A DNA stretch of 64,000 nt from Pomacea canaliculata (Eukaryota > Mollusca > Gastropoda > Architaenioglossa > Ampullariidae). Where the stretch lies: positions 18,371,844-18,435,843 of the forward strand of contig NC_037592.1 of assembly GCF_003073045.1 (NCBI RefSeq). Direction: 5' to 3'. Position 1 is the stretch's first letter. Each line of letters starts with the position of its first letter. Under the pieces are notes generated by a model. That model did no database searches. It saw only the letters and a list, made by a program, of their open reading frames with translations, and was not told the origin of the DNA. The position numbers and the translations under genes are program-made. This document shows positions 1 through 12,089 of this stretch, piece by piece.

Positions 1-646
1 CATAGCCTTAGAAATGGAAAGAAAGTGAGCACCCCAAATACAATAAGCATAAGCTCATCACAGATTGTCTTGCACAGACATCATGACACAGAAATCTCGC
101 CGTTTCTGACTAGACATTACAGTGCTTTGTGTGCCTGAAAGGAAGTTGAACAAAGTATGTTGATTTGTTGATTTTTTTCTACATTGTAAAGGGACCACTT
201 AGAGTTAGCCTGGGACCCCTTAGAAATCTGAGGAAGGGGTCCCTGGGACCCCAAAGAATTTAGCCTTAGCAGAAGCCCTGCTTAAAATATGCACCGTAAT
301 AAAGTGTATAGGTAGGTAACAAATACATAATGGTGTTTGTAACTATGGCTAAGCTTTTATCTGTAAAGATTAACAAATGAATCATATTGAGAAGTTAACA
401 TATGGTAAACACTGATGTATTTTAAACAGCGACAGAAATAATTTCACTGTTGTTTGTCTAATGGCATACGAGTGTAGAATCGTCAGTTTGAAAGTAAAAA
501 TAACAAGGTAAGTAAAAGTTTATGTTTATCCTTTGTTTTCTTTGTTTTATTTATTTTCTTAACATGTATGAAAAGTTTTATGCAGGAACATTTTTCTCAA
601 GGATAACTCATTATACCTAACACCGCCTCGTGCAGACAAAATCAAG
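1..646. other. upstream flank of the dehydrogenase gene
   Basis: No gene is recognisable here. Around 190-280 there is a small palindromic stretch with repeated GGGACCCC-like blocks, perhaps part of an old repeat. No TATA box is seen close to the start at 647. The start context AATCAAGATGGCGAC resembles a YY1-type motif overlapping the initiator ATG, which is common at TATA-less housekeeping promoters. That reading is an inference from the motif only. Confidence 0.3.
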
Positions 647-3600
647 ATGGCGACACGGTGGGGTATCTGCAGTTGTGGACTTATCTCAAGCGACTTTTGT
701 ACTGCATTAAAGACACTCTCTAGCTCAGAACACGATGTGAGTATATAATTATTATGTCAGTAAATGTCAAATATATGACTCGTTTCGATTCATATTTCAC
801 AAGGTCACACAGTTAATATGCAGTACGTGACATGCTACCCACACAAGAAACGCCCCCGATGATACTCGGGTGCGAAGCCACTAGAACCTACAAGAAACCG
901 TAAAATTTCTCTTATTGTCATAAAATCGTAGCAATGTTTATTTGTTGTTTTACTTTATGTGACACAACAGATGATTTACGCAGAAAAACAATTTACAGAG
1001 TAGGTGTGGCAATAAAAAGGGAAGCAAGTACAGTCTGATGTCGAACGCAAACAAGGAGTAGCTCCCCCTTAATGTCCATTTAAATAATAATAATAAAAAA
1101 AAAACTGAACACATTTGAGACTTCCAGCTTAATTTGAATCTTAATCTACAATGTTTTTTTACGCTACTACTTATGAAGATTTTTATTGCAGATTGTTGCT
1201 GTGGCGGCCAGAACAAAAGATAGTGCTGAAGATTTTGCAAAAAGATTTAACGTCCCTGCAGCTTACGGTTCTTACGAGGAACTTGCGAGAGACCCGAATG
1301 TAGGTACGAGTGCTTATAAATTATGTTAAAGCTTTTTTGAATTTACACAATTAAAGCGACTCATTTAGAGGAAATGGACACATGACTGGCACAGATGTTT
1401 TCTGTGCATTTCTCGTTGTCTGGTGGTATATATATCTATAATTTATTTCCTGCGTACGAAATAATAATACGAACGCTAATGCAAAAAGTTTTCACAACTG
1501 TCTTAAGGGTTATATAGTTCCAGCACAGCATTTTGTTTACCGTGACATCCATTGTGAGGAAATAAAAATGTAGAGAGTGTTTTAGTCGTATATTGTGTCA
1601 CGTCCTAACACTGACTGTAGGAAGAGACACACTGTGACAGTAGTGTCATTACGCTGACTGTAGGCAGAGGCACACTGTGACAGTAGTGTCATTACGCTGA
1701 CTGTAGGCAGAGATACAATGTGACAGTAGTGTCATTACGCTGACTGTAGGCAGACACACTGTGACAGTAGTGTCATTACGCTGACTGTAGGCAGAGATAC
1801 AATGTGACAGTAGTGTCATTTCGCTGGTGATATTTTTTTTCTGCGCAATGAGCATTCTTCGGAATGGATACCTGCGCATTACAAATCGACTTATTATTAT
1901 TATATATTCTCGCAGAAATTGTCTACGTCGGAACAATCAATCCTCACCACTATGCTGCCTGCAAACTATTCATGGAGAGTGGAAAACATGTTTTATGTGA
2001 AAAACCGGTAACCATGACAGTGGCTGAGCTGAAACAGTTGATCAGTATAGCCAAGGAGAGGAAGCTCTTTTTCATGGAGGTGAGATGTGATTCATACAAA
2101 TACCAGTGGCTAATATTCCTGTATTTTTCGTATACGAAATATAAGATTTTATCAGAGAAAAAACATTATGCTGGGGGTGGTGCTGCTCTTGTAGTTAATG
2201 ATATGTTTGATGAATTGACGCATGCGCTTAGAGCTCTAACATCCCTTTATATGCAGGGATTCTGGACGCGGTTTTTCCCTACTGTCAGAGCACTGCAGGA
2301 GGAACTAAAAGCGGGAACAGTGGGAACGGTGAAGATTGTGCGGGTGCCTTTCTGTATTCCGATCTCTCATGTTGACCGCGCGGTCAAAAAGGCCTTGGGC
2401 GGCGGCGGCCTACTGGACATCGGCTGCTACACAGTACAGTGGGCCAATCTGGTCTTCAAGGAGCAGCCAGAAAAAATAGTCGCTGTAGGGCAACTGAACG
2501 AAGATGGTGAGATGGAAATCGTTGTAAAAGTGCTTATAACTCATTTTATTGCTGCTGTTTCGTATTCCTTTCACATGTCACTAGATGTTAAACACACCAC
2601 GAGATGTTTCATATTTCGCAGTTGTTTTTATCTTCAAGGTTTTATGTATCATACGTGACGGTTTAAAAGCAAGTAAAAAACTCTTATTGTGCCGTGCTTG
2701 TTCCCATTAAAAACACTTTCTGTGAATAAGAGGAAGTCTGTGCTGGAACCACGTTGAGGTAGTCGTGCAGTACGTTCGAAGCGCAAGAAAATTGATGGCA
2801 GCATGTGCACCTGCGAATGTCAATACTTTTATGCACGTGCAGGTGTAGACGTGTGGGCTACTATCACCCTGATCTATAGTGGGGGCCGCATGGCAATCCT
2901 GAACTACAACATAGACTGTGCCTTTAGCGGAAATACACTTGCTATCCATGGGTCCAAGGAAGCTATTGAGGTAAAATTTATTAAAATAAAATTTTCTAGT
3001 TATTTCTTTAACTTCGTAATACAACTTTGCCATTTTTGTTTATAACTGTATTGCTAGCCAATGTTGTCCATGGTTTGCTTTGACAGATTTCTCATCCTAT
3101 GCACTGCCCGACGAAAATGGTCCTACACTCAGGTGAAACTAAGGAATTCCCTCTTCCTGAGAGTCCTCACAAATACAACTTTGTGAACTCTGTTGGATTA
3201 GTCTACGAGGCCCAGGCTGTAAGAGAATGCCTTCAACAAGGTAAGTGAAGCTAAACTTCTAGAAAAATTTGGATTGTTGTTTGTCAAAAAATTCGCTGCT
3301 GTGGCTTTCATAGAAGGTAAAAGAACATTTATGCACACACACACAACGCAACTGCCACACAGAGTTAATGCTCAGCTGAGGGTAAAAGTAAAGTTGACAC
3401 TGAAATTGCAAGGAAGAATTTAAGCCTGACAAATACTTCTTCAGTGTGTTCTTTCCACTTTTGCATTGATTGTATGTGAAATATTTGTGGGCTGACCTCA
3501 CCATAGTGATACTATATATCTCTTTTTCTGCGTGTGCCTGCGCGTGTGGTGTGTGTGCGTGCGCGCGCGCTTCCGTATGCCATGTTCTATTTCCAGGACT

Positions 3601-3703
3601 AACAGAATGTCCTCAGATGCCTCTTCAGGACTCCATCAACATCTTGACGATCATTGAAGAGGCCTTAAGACAGCTTGGAGTGCAGGGGTGCACACAACCT
3701 TAA
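647..3703 (+). CDS. DHDH: trans-1,2-dihydrobenzene-1,2-diol dehydrogenase (GFO/IDH/MocA family)
   Basis: Seven exons join in frame: 647-736, 1192-1303, 1916-2079, 2257-2506, 2843-2970, 3087-3240 and 3597-3703. They total 1,005 nt, giving 334 aa plus stop, the same length as mammalian DHDH. Every junction is GT-AG and all phases agree. The N-terminus reads [14 protein letters not shown], the dinucleotide-binding beta strand and glycine turn of the Rossmann fold. It is followed by [10 protein letters not shown] and [12 protein letters not shown], the conserved EKP motif with the catalytic-site lysine of this family. The C-terminal half has FWTRFFP and [11 protein letters not shown], typical of the GFO/IDH/MocA alpha/beta domain. 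The family enzyme is cytosolic and oxidises trans-dihydrodiols (and D-xylose in mammals) with NADP. Intron 2 carries a minisatellite. The gene is intact and stands alone, convergent with the minus-strand array. Confidence 0.93.
1611..1826. repeat. 43-bp minisatellite in intron 2 of DHDH
   Basis: About five tandem copies of a unit near 43 bp; the block GTAGGCAGAG recurs at 1617 (variant), 1660, 1703, 1746 and 1787. Each unit contains GTGACAGTAGTGTCA, a small inverted repeat (TGACA/TGTCA). The units differ by a few bases and one is 41 bp long. A repetitive open frame across it on the minus strand is a by-product of the repeat. Confidence 0.9.
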
Positions 3704-5195
3704 TTTCACTTTCATGCTTCTTTTGACACACTGCTGATGTGTCTTAGCGATCGCTTATTCGCTGTTCCAATGTTTATAGCGGTCTCCTTGCAGTTTTTCT
3801 TTAATAGCCAGGATTTTCTTACTTTTTCTTCTCTTACAAAGAGTGACCAGAAATATTCACTGTTATTCCATGAATGGTTGTCTGCTATCACTACATAATC
3901 CTGATTAGTCTTGCTTGGAGTGATTTGTTTGATGCACCATTTAGTATTGACATTAAGAAAATTTTGTGTGATTTATTGTGTTTTAAGATTGAGCCGATTT
4001 GGCTGTACGTTTTGCAGCCTGTTGATTTTACCTCCCATTGAGATAGTCCTTCGCTAAACATAATCAGTATTTTTTGATAAAGCTTTTTAAAGTTTTTAAA
4101 TAACAGAGCATTATATATTTTTGTCTTACTGTTCATTCAGATTATTTGGTATTTCATCTGTTTAGCGCAGATCATTCTGCACAAATGGTTTTTGTTGCTC
4201 AAATAATAATGTACAGCGTGTCAGGTGTAATCGTTAAAATGTACTCGATAAAGAGCTGTACCATTTACGGCCTCGAGTATTATTCAGCACTTAGTTCAAT
4301 ATGCACATCTTAATAGGTGTGATTATTTGATGTATTTGATAAAACAAAAATATGTATGATTTAGCAAATCTGTCTGGCTTTTTCAGGACATTTTCTTCAC
4401 ATATTTCTTATTTATGTGGGAATCGCTTCTCTGCCTACTGAATCAGTGCTAGTCACAGTTAACCAGTTACATTGTCAAGGTTATGGGATCTGTACCTTTT
4501 TTACCTAGTACAGTCTTTACTTTTTGACAAGGCTATGTGATTTGGATCCTTTACCTTTATTACATAATATAGTCTTCAGATTTTGTTTTTTTGTTTTGGA
4601 GTGGATAGGGCGATAAGTATCCATGCTGGAATGCCATTTATGATAAGCAAATTTCTGACAGTTTTCGTTTTGTAAAGACTGGGTACTGAAGATTATAACT
4701 ATTTTATGAGATATATTTTCATTTTGCTTTAAAAAGTAATTTGCTATCTTTGCTTTTGCTTTCTAACCGCCTTATTGTATTTTCAAGCTTTCATTTTTCA
4801 GTGTGTTTAAAATAATACAGTTTCCTATCAAACAGTGCTTTCAATGCTTTAATGCGTTTCAAATATTTCTTTCAGTGCATTGTGAACAGAAACAAGAAAA
4901 ATATTGTTTTACTGTATCAGTAATAGTATATATATAGAGAGTAACTACTTCAGTGTCACACTACATTAGGTTGGTTCAACAGTTGAATAAAACAAAAGGA
5001 AAAAGCGCGAACAGCGAGACCCAACAACAAAAGCATAATACAGAAGGACAACAATAGAGCATAAAAGTACAGGAGTACAGATCTTGGGGAGTTCTGTTTC
5101 ATTATTTTATATTTATTTTTCTAAAGGATAAGCTTTAGAATAACCATTTTACTGGCTCTCAAACGTGCTTCGAGATGGTGTATATGTAATAAAGT
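3704..5195 (+). terminator. 3' UTR and polyadenylation region of DHDH
   Basis: AT-rich sequence without exons follows the stop. Canonical AATAAA hexamers lie at 4986-4991 and near 5189 (GTAATAAAG, followed by a GT-rich stretch). Either could define the transcript end, implying a 3' UTR of about 1.3-1.5 kb. No earlier clean AATAAA was seen. Which site is used is an inference. Confidence 0.45.
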
Positions 5196-5997
5196 CATAA
5201 CACTAGCACACACGTGTAGCTGAAAAAAGCGCCAACAGTAAGAATTATGCTAAGCTGTCGGTCTAAGACTTCTTTTCTTCAGCTCAACCAAAATGCATTC
5301 GTAGTTCGTAAAATAACAGATTTTTATTGTTTACTTTACTGACTTTATCTGCATCCTCACTGGATTTTTCTTACGGTGTCTTTACCAATCTTGACCTTAT
5401 GTATCCTCGCTTTGAAAGTGGGGTTAGATGTCATCGTTGTGCACTGTTCAACTCGCCAGTTTGCTTTGTAAAAGGATTTATTACAGGCGGATAGTGCTTC
5501 TGAGTATTTTGATTGGGTCGACATCATTGTTGTACTTTGATTTTATTTAAGTTTACATCCCTCATGACTCAGTCCAGTTTGCATCATTTGAGCAACTCTT
5601 TTCTTGCACATAGTATGTGATTAAAAACTATGGACAGCTGTTTTCAAGAAGATATTATTCAAAACAGAAGCCAACGAAGTAAATAGAGAAATTAGTAATA
5701 AAATGCCAAATAATGCTTCCTGCTGGTTCAGTCAACTTTAGAAGATATACACACGTACACACGCGTACACACACACACAGCTAATCAAAGCTAGTGTCAC
5801 GTCATCGACAAGTGTGAAGACTGCGCGGACTTGCGACTCGGCTTCTCGTAGTTAATTGTATCCTGGTTGTATTTTAATTGTGTCCAAATCTTATTGGTAG
5901 GTTATTATTTTTGTAGTCGGGTGGGAAACGCCAGTTGCTCACTGCTTGTTCATATTATTCTGATTATTACGTCTCCTCGAGCAGAAAAGCCTTGCCT
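5196..5997. other. intergenic region between convergent genes
   Basis: No coding exon is seen. Read on the minus strand, AATAAA hexamers occur near 5476 and 5543. They would suit the end of the minus-strand galectin gene that stops at 5998. A short CA-rich microsatellite lies at about 5752-5780. Confidence 0.4.
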
Positions 5998-7065
5998 CTA
6001 CCTGTAATGGGTCTGACCTAATAGCTCTGCAGTGTAGACTTCAAATTGCAGCGGTTCTCTGAGACTGTCGACTTGGACCTGAGAATATTAAACAATTTTA
6101 ATTTTAAAAAAGAATAAAAAATTGTTATCTCAATCATTCAAAACAGTTACAGCAACTTAAAATCTTCATTACTTTAAAGATATCAAATACAATTTAAAAA
6201 AGATGTAAAATAGAAAGAAGTTATCAATCTTGGAAAAGGCAACCACTAAATCCCTAAAGAGGATTGAAACTGATGATTTTCCTTTACTGTTTTGTTTCTT
6301 CTATTGTCTTCCTCCTCATATTACTCATTTTTCTCCAATATTGGAAGATTTTACAGAGAAAAGTTTGCAGCAGAAATGTTTGAGCATTACAAAGAGAAAC
6401 TTACAGCCACTTCATCCATTTTTATGATTGTCATTATTATGGCAAATGGTTTTCCCACAATCAAAGGAAAGACTCTATAAAAGGTCTTCTTGCTGTCACC
6501 TTTCATGATTTTGCTTTTACCAATGATTTTCTGACTTTGGAATTGGAAAATGAAAACGACAGGAGCATCGTTACCCTTCGTCAGAGCCAGGCTGAAACTA
6601 GAAGGCATTGAATGTGTCAGCTAGCTAAACACCATCAATAACTACATGAATAACATTTCTATTCCAATACAAATATTACACTTGCTTTAAAATGTGTAAA
6701 TTGTCACCTGTTCTACTAGAAATATCAACTGGTCTGTGGATATCGATGCTAAAGGAACATCAATTGAAACAAAGAACATACTTGAAAACGAAGCAAAATC
6801 GGACCACAAATTTCTTTTTTTTTTCATTTCTTTGTGGTACGAATGAATCAAACTAAACAACAAAAGCATAGTAATAGTTCTATAACTTAATACTTTAAAG
6901 AATAGAAAAGCTTTGGCACTATGTATAACACACTTTCTTTCGAAGTAAATTTAATTTGCTAAATAATAAAGACAATGGAAGATGCCTTGTGTTAGCCGAA
7001 GGAATTCCCTTGATGGACAATGTGTGGCCGACAAGAGGATTTCTGCGCAAGAGGTACACTTTGCC
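5998..7065 (-). CDS. terminal galectin-like domain of the distal array (three exons, ends in a stop)
   Basis: Three exons in minus-strand order: 7065-6986 (GKVYLLRRNPLVGHTLSIKG), 6591-6405 (LALTKGNDAPVVFIFQFQ, with FYRVFPLIVGKPFAI) and 6078-5998 (VQVDSLREPLQFEVYTAELL, then GQTHYR and TAG). Lengths 80, 187 and 81 nt give phases 0/2/0, exactly as in the other galectin-like domains of the window. The first exon ends AAG|GCATCT, so its donor is either a poor GC site or a mutated GT. Unlike other modules the third exon carries no Sushi domain but stops. Candidate poly(A) signals follow at about 5.54 and 5.48 kb. The first two exons are well supported by comparison with sister copies; the last is weaker. 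Confidence 0.55.
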
Positions 7066-7875
7066 CTGTCACAAGAATGAAACAGAGATACTTGGTAATA
7101 AAAATACTGTCGCTAGGTTTTGTAGGCTGAATCTGTTTTCTTTAAAAAGCATCTTTCAATCAAACTAAAAATATTAGGCTCTACTTATTCACTTTTCCAC
7201 CTACTAAAATCCCGCTACAGATAAGTGTACTGTAGATTTTTTTTTTTTACTGTATGTTGAAAATGTTTAACGGCAGACGATTATAATGACATCTTATTTC
7301 TAATCACTCCCAGTGGAGCATAGGGCCGCAACTACACCACGCTAATGACATCTTAGAGCAACCATTTTAAGAACAACAAAAAAACTTATTTCTTTAAATA
7401 ACTTTTGAATTATTAAAATGAAATATTAAGCTTAATTTATGAATAAATTCAGAAAATTATTTGGAAAGTTCTATCTTGATTTGGACATTATATGCAGAGA
7501 AAAATCCTTTGTCGTCCACAGAGACAAGCCTGAGGGATAAAACTAATGCATAGTCTCATACAGTAAACCAGGTTTATCAGGTGTATAGTGAGGCCAAAAT
7601 ATCAATATCTGGATATTCAGTTATTTACAAATATTTTTATATTTTATAGCAAAGTAAGCTATCACACAGCCGATATAAAAACATTGCTCATGCTAAAACA
7701 AACTGTTTGCTCTTGTAAACTACCGTCAGTGCCATTGAAACTGACTTTAAGTTTCTGATAATTAATGATTCAGCACGTCGTTTACCTTCATTCAAAGTTG
7801 AGCTTTAGCTTATCATGGTCACACTCATTTATCACTTCCAGACTGCATTTAATAGAGGTTCCTCAGGCAACCTAC

Positions 7876-10800
7876 CACAGTAGGGTTTTGTATGGTTTGT
7901 TCTTCACATTCACCGCTCAAAGACCATATGTCGGCGAAACACATGGCGTGTGATGCTGAGATCGCTTTCCACGTGAACCCTTCCTCTTTGCACGTAACGT
8001 TACCCACCAGCGGCCATGAGCCGTTCTGCCACGTGACTTCTACGTCAGAAAACTGAGGGGACGCTTTCACATCACAAGTGTGGCCTGCGTGACGACCCAA
8101 GAAAAGATTTTGATAGAGATTTATGCCAAAAATGTCTAACAATTTGGCTTTTGGGAAGACAGATACAAAGTCATCGTTTGAATCCAGCATATTAAACAGT
8201 TTGTTTCCTAGCGTGCATGGGCGAACTCATTCAAGACTTTGATAATGGATCAGATATTTCTTTTCTGAAAAACCTAAGAGTTATCACTCTCTCTTCTATA
8301 TAAAAGCGTCCAAATATTAGTGCAAATAGTGCAAAATAAAACTTTGCATATATATATATTAAAAAAATAAAACTTACACAAGCTATCGACTTCATTGACT
8401 GACACAGCACCGTTGATGTGCACAGATTTCAGCAGGTCTATTCGCGTTGCTGCCTCGTAAGTTATAAGTTTCTCTGAGCCGACACTAATCTGCCTCATTC
8501 AAGGGAAACATTTGACATGTTTTAACTGTAAGACGTAAATTGTATCTTTTCTTTTAGTGTTTATAAACGAAGAACAAATACAACTAAACCAGTTGCTTCA
8601 TGCAGTCACTGATATTAGTTTTTAGACAACGCTGAACATGTTTCAAGTTTGTTGTTATTTACTTTCCTAACATGGTTGTGTTTAATATTCTAATACGATG
8701 ACACCACAATCTACAGCGATTGGTTGATTCTCTGTACACAAACCAGTTGTTATTAAAGTAATAATACTTTACAAGTGCATCATACTAATAATACTTTTAA
8801 AGTGCATCATCGTGTTATTTCTCTTCCAGTCTCTTACCACAAGAGTCCTGATGTTCGCAGGAGTCAGTCTTAGCTGCACCATGCTATCGACAACGAAAGC
8901 AAGAGGACTTTACTAAAATACCGTTCTTCCTGTCGTCATCCAGGTCTCTGGTGTCTCTGGTGTGGATGTGAATTGCCTTGCCCACGAGGAAGAGGATCGC
9001 CGCGAATGAGCATCTCGTATTCTACACGAATGACAATGGCAGTCATTCTGTCCTCGCTTTCTACTGACACTTGAAACCTTTCATTTGGGTGAACAGAGAA
9101 CAGTTTAATCATCTTTTCTTGCTTACAAGACACATTTAATGTGAAATTTAATACAAAGTAAAATAAAACACACAAGCGCATTACTTGAGACATCGAAGTA
9201 AGATGTTAGCAAATGTCGAGCGTATAAACGTTCGTGTGTCATAGTATATCAGTCCATCACCATGATTTACTGGCTGGCGGGAAAATGAATAGAAGCGCAG
9301 ACACTTACACATTTGATGGGCAAGATCATCAACGCTATTGTTACAGATCGACCAGTGAATACATGGGAAACTTAACATTAGTGATGCTGGTGTGAATGCG
9401 GGCATCTAACGATATAAAGGGTTGCCAAGTGTATCCTCCTACATCGTAGGGAACAGAAACTCAGACATCGTGATTCGCTCCTGTCCCTAAAAGCAGGTGG
9501 GAGTCAACTTTTGTTATTCTCGTCGATAAAAGGAAATGTTTCCAGTTTAACGACCAGACCTTCAGTCTGTAAAAACATTGTGACCTTGAGCAGGGCTTAC
9601 TTTGAGGCAATAAGTCAAATAAACTTGGAACATTTGTATCAACTATATATATATATATATAGAGAGTGTTAATTATGGTGAGACAGATGTTAAAAGATTT
9701 CTTTTTTTCATAATTGACTTCCGGATTTGTGTTGCAGATGGATTGAAAGATCTATTATATTGGCTGAATGTTTTGTATTTGCTTGTGTAACCCTCTCAGG
9801 CTTTGACCGCCTGCCTCCTGCATTTATAACCAGTCTTAGCCAGTATGTTTAACATTGCCGTATAACTAAGCAGGAGACGACTTGGTTGTAGTTAGTTGAG
9901 GAAGTGTTTAGGACCGTGTCTCCTGGATGTCCTTGCCCTGGTCCTCGAATACACATGAACTGAGCGTCTCAAGGCAATCGTTTTATTATTTGTTGAATGG
10001 GTGCGCAACTGTCATGAATGAATGAGTTGTAAATTACTCGTGTTAATAAAAGCCATGTACATAAAAAGTATCTCCTCTTCTTGAAATTTGCCAGCTTGCT
10101 GTTCCTGAATTAATTTTGTCGTAAGCCTTCCTCATCGTCATTACTCGCTTGACTGGCAGCGACTGATCACCAGTGTAGCTGAGCCGCTTATAGTGGCCTT
10201 TGCTTGGAGACCTGGCTAGATGCTAAGAATATTTTCCATCTAGGTCAGCTTTAAGCGGTGGAATGCAAGTCCTACTTAAAACGACCAGTTTGAACTTTCT
10301 TGTTCGCCATACAGTTCTTCTTCCGTCTGTCTCAGGGTCGACAACATCCTCCATTGCGCCCTGAAGGACGGTCTTAGCCGGAGTGTCATGTGTGGCGTCA
10401 CTTCACCGTTGTGAAGAAGGGTTCTTGGTGTCCCACAAAATTGCTCAGCGATCATTATGATCACTACATAGGTCCGCGACCAAAGATGACCTCAGTTTGG
10501 CCGTGTTCATGTGTCTTAAACGCACTGGCAGTCGATTTGGTAATAAATCACATTATCTGGAGAATGCCATGTTGACGTCCTACAGTCTTTGTGGGGACGC
10601 TGAGTTTTGAATAGGATGCGATGGTGGCTCTGTGGAATTTAAAGGCCTCAGTTTTCCCTGAAGGAATTTACCAACTGCTTCTGTTCATTGTTTGTACGCG
10701 TCTGGGCCATGTTTTTGATTCTAGTATTTAAATATGACGAGGATGTCCTTTCAAGGTACTGTTTTCACTCCACAATATAGATGTCCGACTTGCCGTGAAA

Positions 10801-11354
10801 GCATTTAAAACTACTGTATCATGACAGTTCTTGTAACGACTATTGCATTATGACGGTTGGTGTGACAATTTCCTCAATTTTTCCTAAATTTTTTAAGTGT
10901 CAACATGCATCATTAGATCAGGATATTTATAAAGGGCTTACTTTGCAATCAAGCAAGTTGTTTGTTAGTTTACAGTTACTGTTGCCTTTTGCTTCTATAT
11001 CTGTGTATCTGTTACAAAACTGGAAGGAAGGAATATTTATGGTGCAACTTCCATCTATTTTCAGGGCGGTTCATTCCAGTTTTTGCCCGATCTTTTAGGT
11101 TTCTGTTTTGCTGCAGCAGTGGGCGTAGACATAACTTTGATTTTGCCAGTAAAATCTTTGGTTTTCGTGGTAATTATGATAGTACTGCTCTGGTAGCTTT
11201 TAGACATAGAAGATAGGCACAGGTTATGGTAAAGTATTCTAAAGGTGGAAAGGAAAACTTACGTTGATGCATGTATTGGTGTCAACCTTATGCAAAGTGA
11301 TCGTCTTGACGCCGTTGTAAGTGGCAAAGTAAGAAAGAAAGTAGTTCTTATCGG
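7876..11354 (-). CDS. galectin-like plus Sushi module, four exons, middle exon frame-broken
   Basis: Exons in minus-strand order: 11354-11263 (92 nt; TTFFLTLPLTTASRRSLCIR), 9077-8838 (FQVSVESEDRMTAIVIRVEY), 8489-8378 (112 nt; ISVGSEKLITYEAATRIDLL) and 8084-7876 (Sushi: CDVKASPQF, VGNVTC, MCFADIWSLSGEC). Exon lengths and phases equal those of the module at 40.05-43.04 kb (92, -, 112 nt), so the two are duplicates. In the second exon the matching peptide passes through three frames (MTAIVIRVEY, then IHIHTRD, then PLAFVVDSMVQLRL), so it holds at least two indels: 240 nt against 223 nt in the sister. It is either a decayed exon or a sequencing fault. The Sushi exon itself is intact, with four cysteines and the tryptophan before the last. 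Confidence 0.6.
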
Positions 11355-11872
11355 CTGCACACAAATGCAACAGCAAGGACAAACATAAAAGTACACACGC
11401 GCTCACACTATCATCAACCAGTCAGTATGTAGCTATCTTAGTGTGGTACTCAACATAAGAATGAATTTTAAAAACATGTTCTGCCGCACTTTTTGGTCTT
11501 AAATAAAATGCTAACAACTTAATATCACACAGCATGATTTCTTGTAGGATGTGAAGGTGTAACGATAAAACGTTGATAAAAGGTTAACGATGGTTTCTCA
11601 ATATCGTAGTGTGGCCTCTATCTCTTGAAACTAGGTGCTACTATTGAAAGCACCTCAAGTACTTTATTAAAAAAAAACCCATCCCGAGTCTTAATTTATA
11701 AATTATAATAATTAATAATAATTTTTAACATCTTAATTTAAGAAATTTTATAGCCAGAAAAAAGTAAATACGCAAAAATGCCTGGATGATTTCAAGCCAA
11801 TCCTCTAAACTCCAAAGGCAGGATGAATACAGAACTCTGATTATTTACAGACACTTTCGATGAAGGACTTAC

Positions 11873-12089
11873 AGGGTTGTGCCAGAAATACTGTCGACAC
11901 TCTCCCTGTGTGTGCCAGATGCCGTTCTTGCAGGTTGCTGAGGGTTGCTTGCCAAAATAAATGGAGTTGTCATCGCACTCCACCTGTGCCTCTTGTGCGT
12001 CCCCCGTGATTTTTTTGGCGTGATGGAATGTTGGGCGACTCTCCAAGTCACAACCCGTTACCTTCGTCTCCATCTCTTTGTCCTCCATT
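11873..12089 (-). CDS. Sushi (CCP) domain exon
   Basis: One exon with acceptor TTTAAG at its high end and donor GTAAGTCC at 11872. It reads GCDLESRPTFHHA, then VECDDNSIYFGKQPSATC and GIWHTQGEC. This is the four-cysteine Sushi pattern, with tryptophan before the last cysteine. The tail CRQYFWHNP before the donor matches CWRYLWLSP in the exon at 43.6 kb. The exon starts with one base of a split codon and ends in phase 0. It is open throughout. It lies just upstream of the galectin-like exon at 11.35 kb, the same order as the paralogues at 43 kb. Confidence 0.6.

Noticed and set aside
1611-1826. Evenly spaced repeats resembling a CRISPR array
   Set aside because: The units are contiguous without unique spacers, and the context is a eukaryotic intron.
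1649-1936. Repetitive minus-strand open frame with [15 protein letters not shown] repeats
   Set aside because: It is the translation of the 43-bp minisatellite in an intron of DHDH, not a protein.
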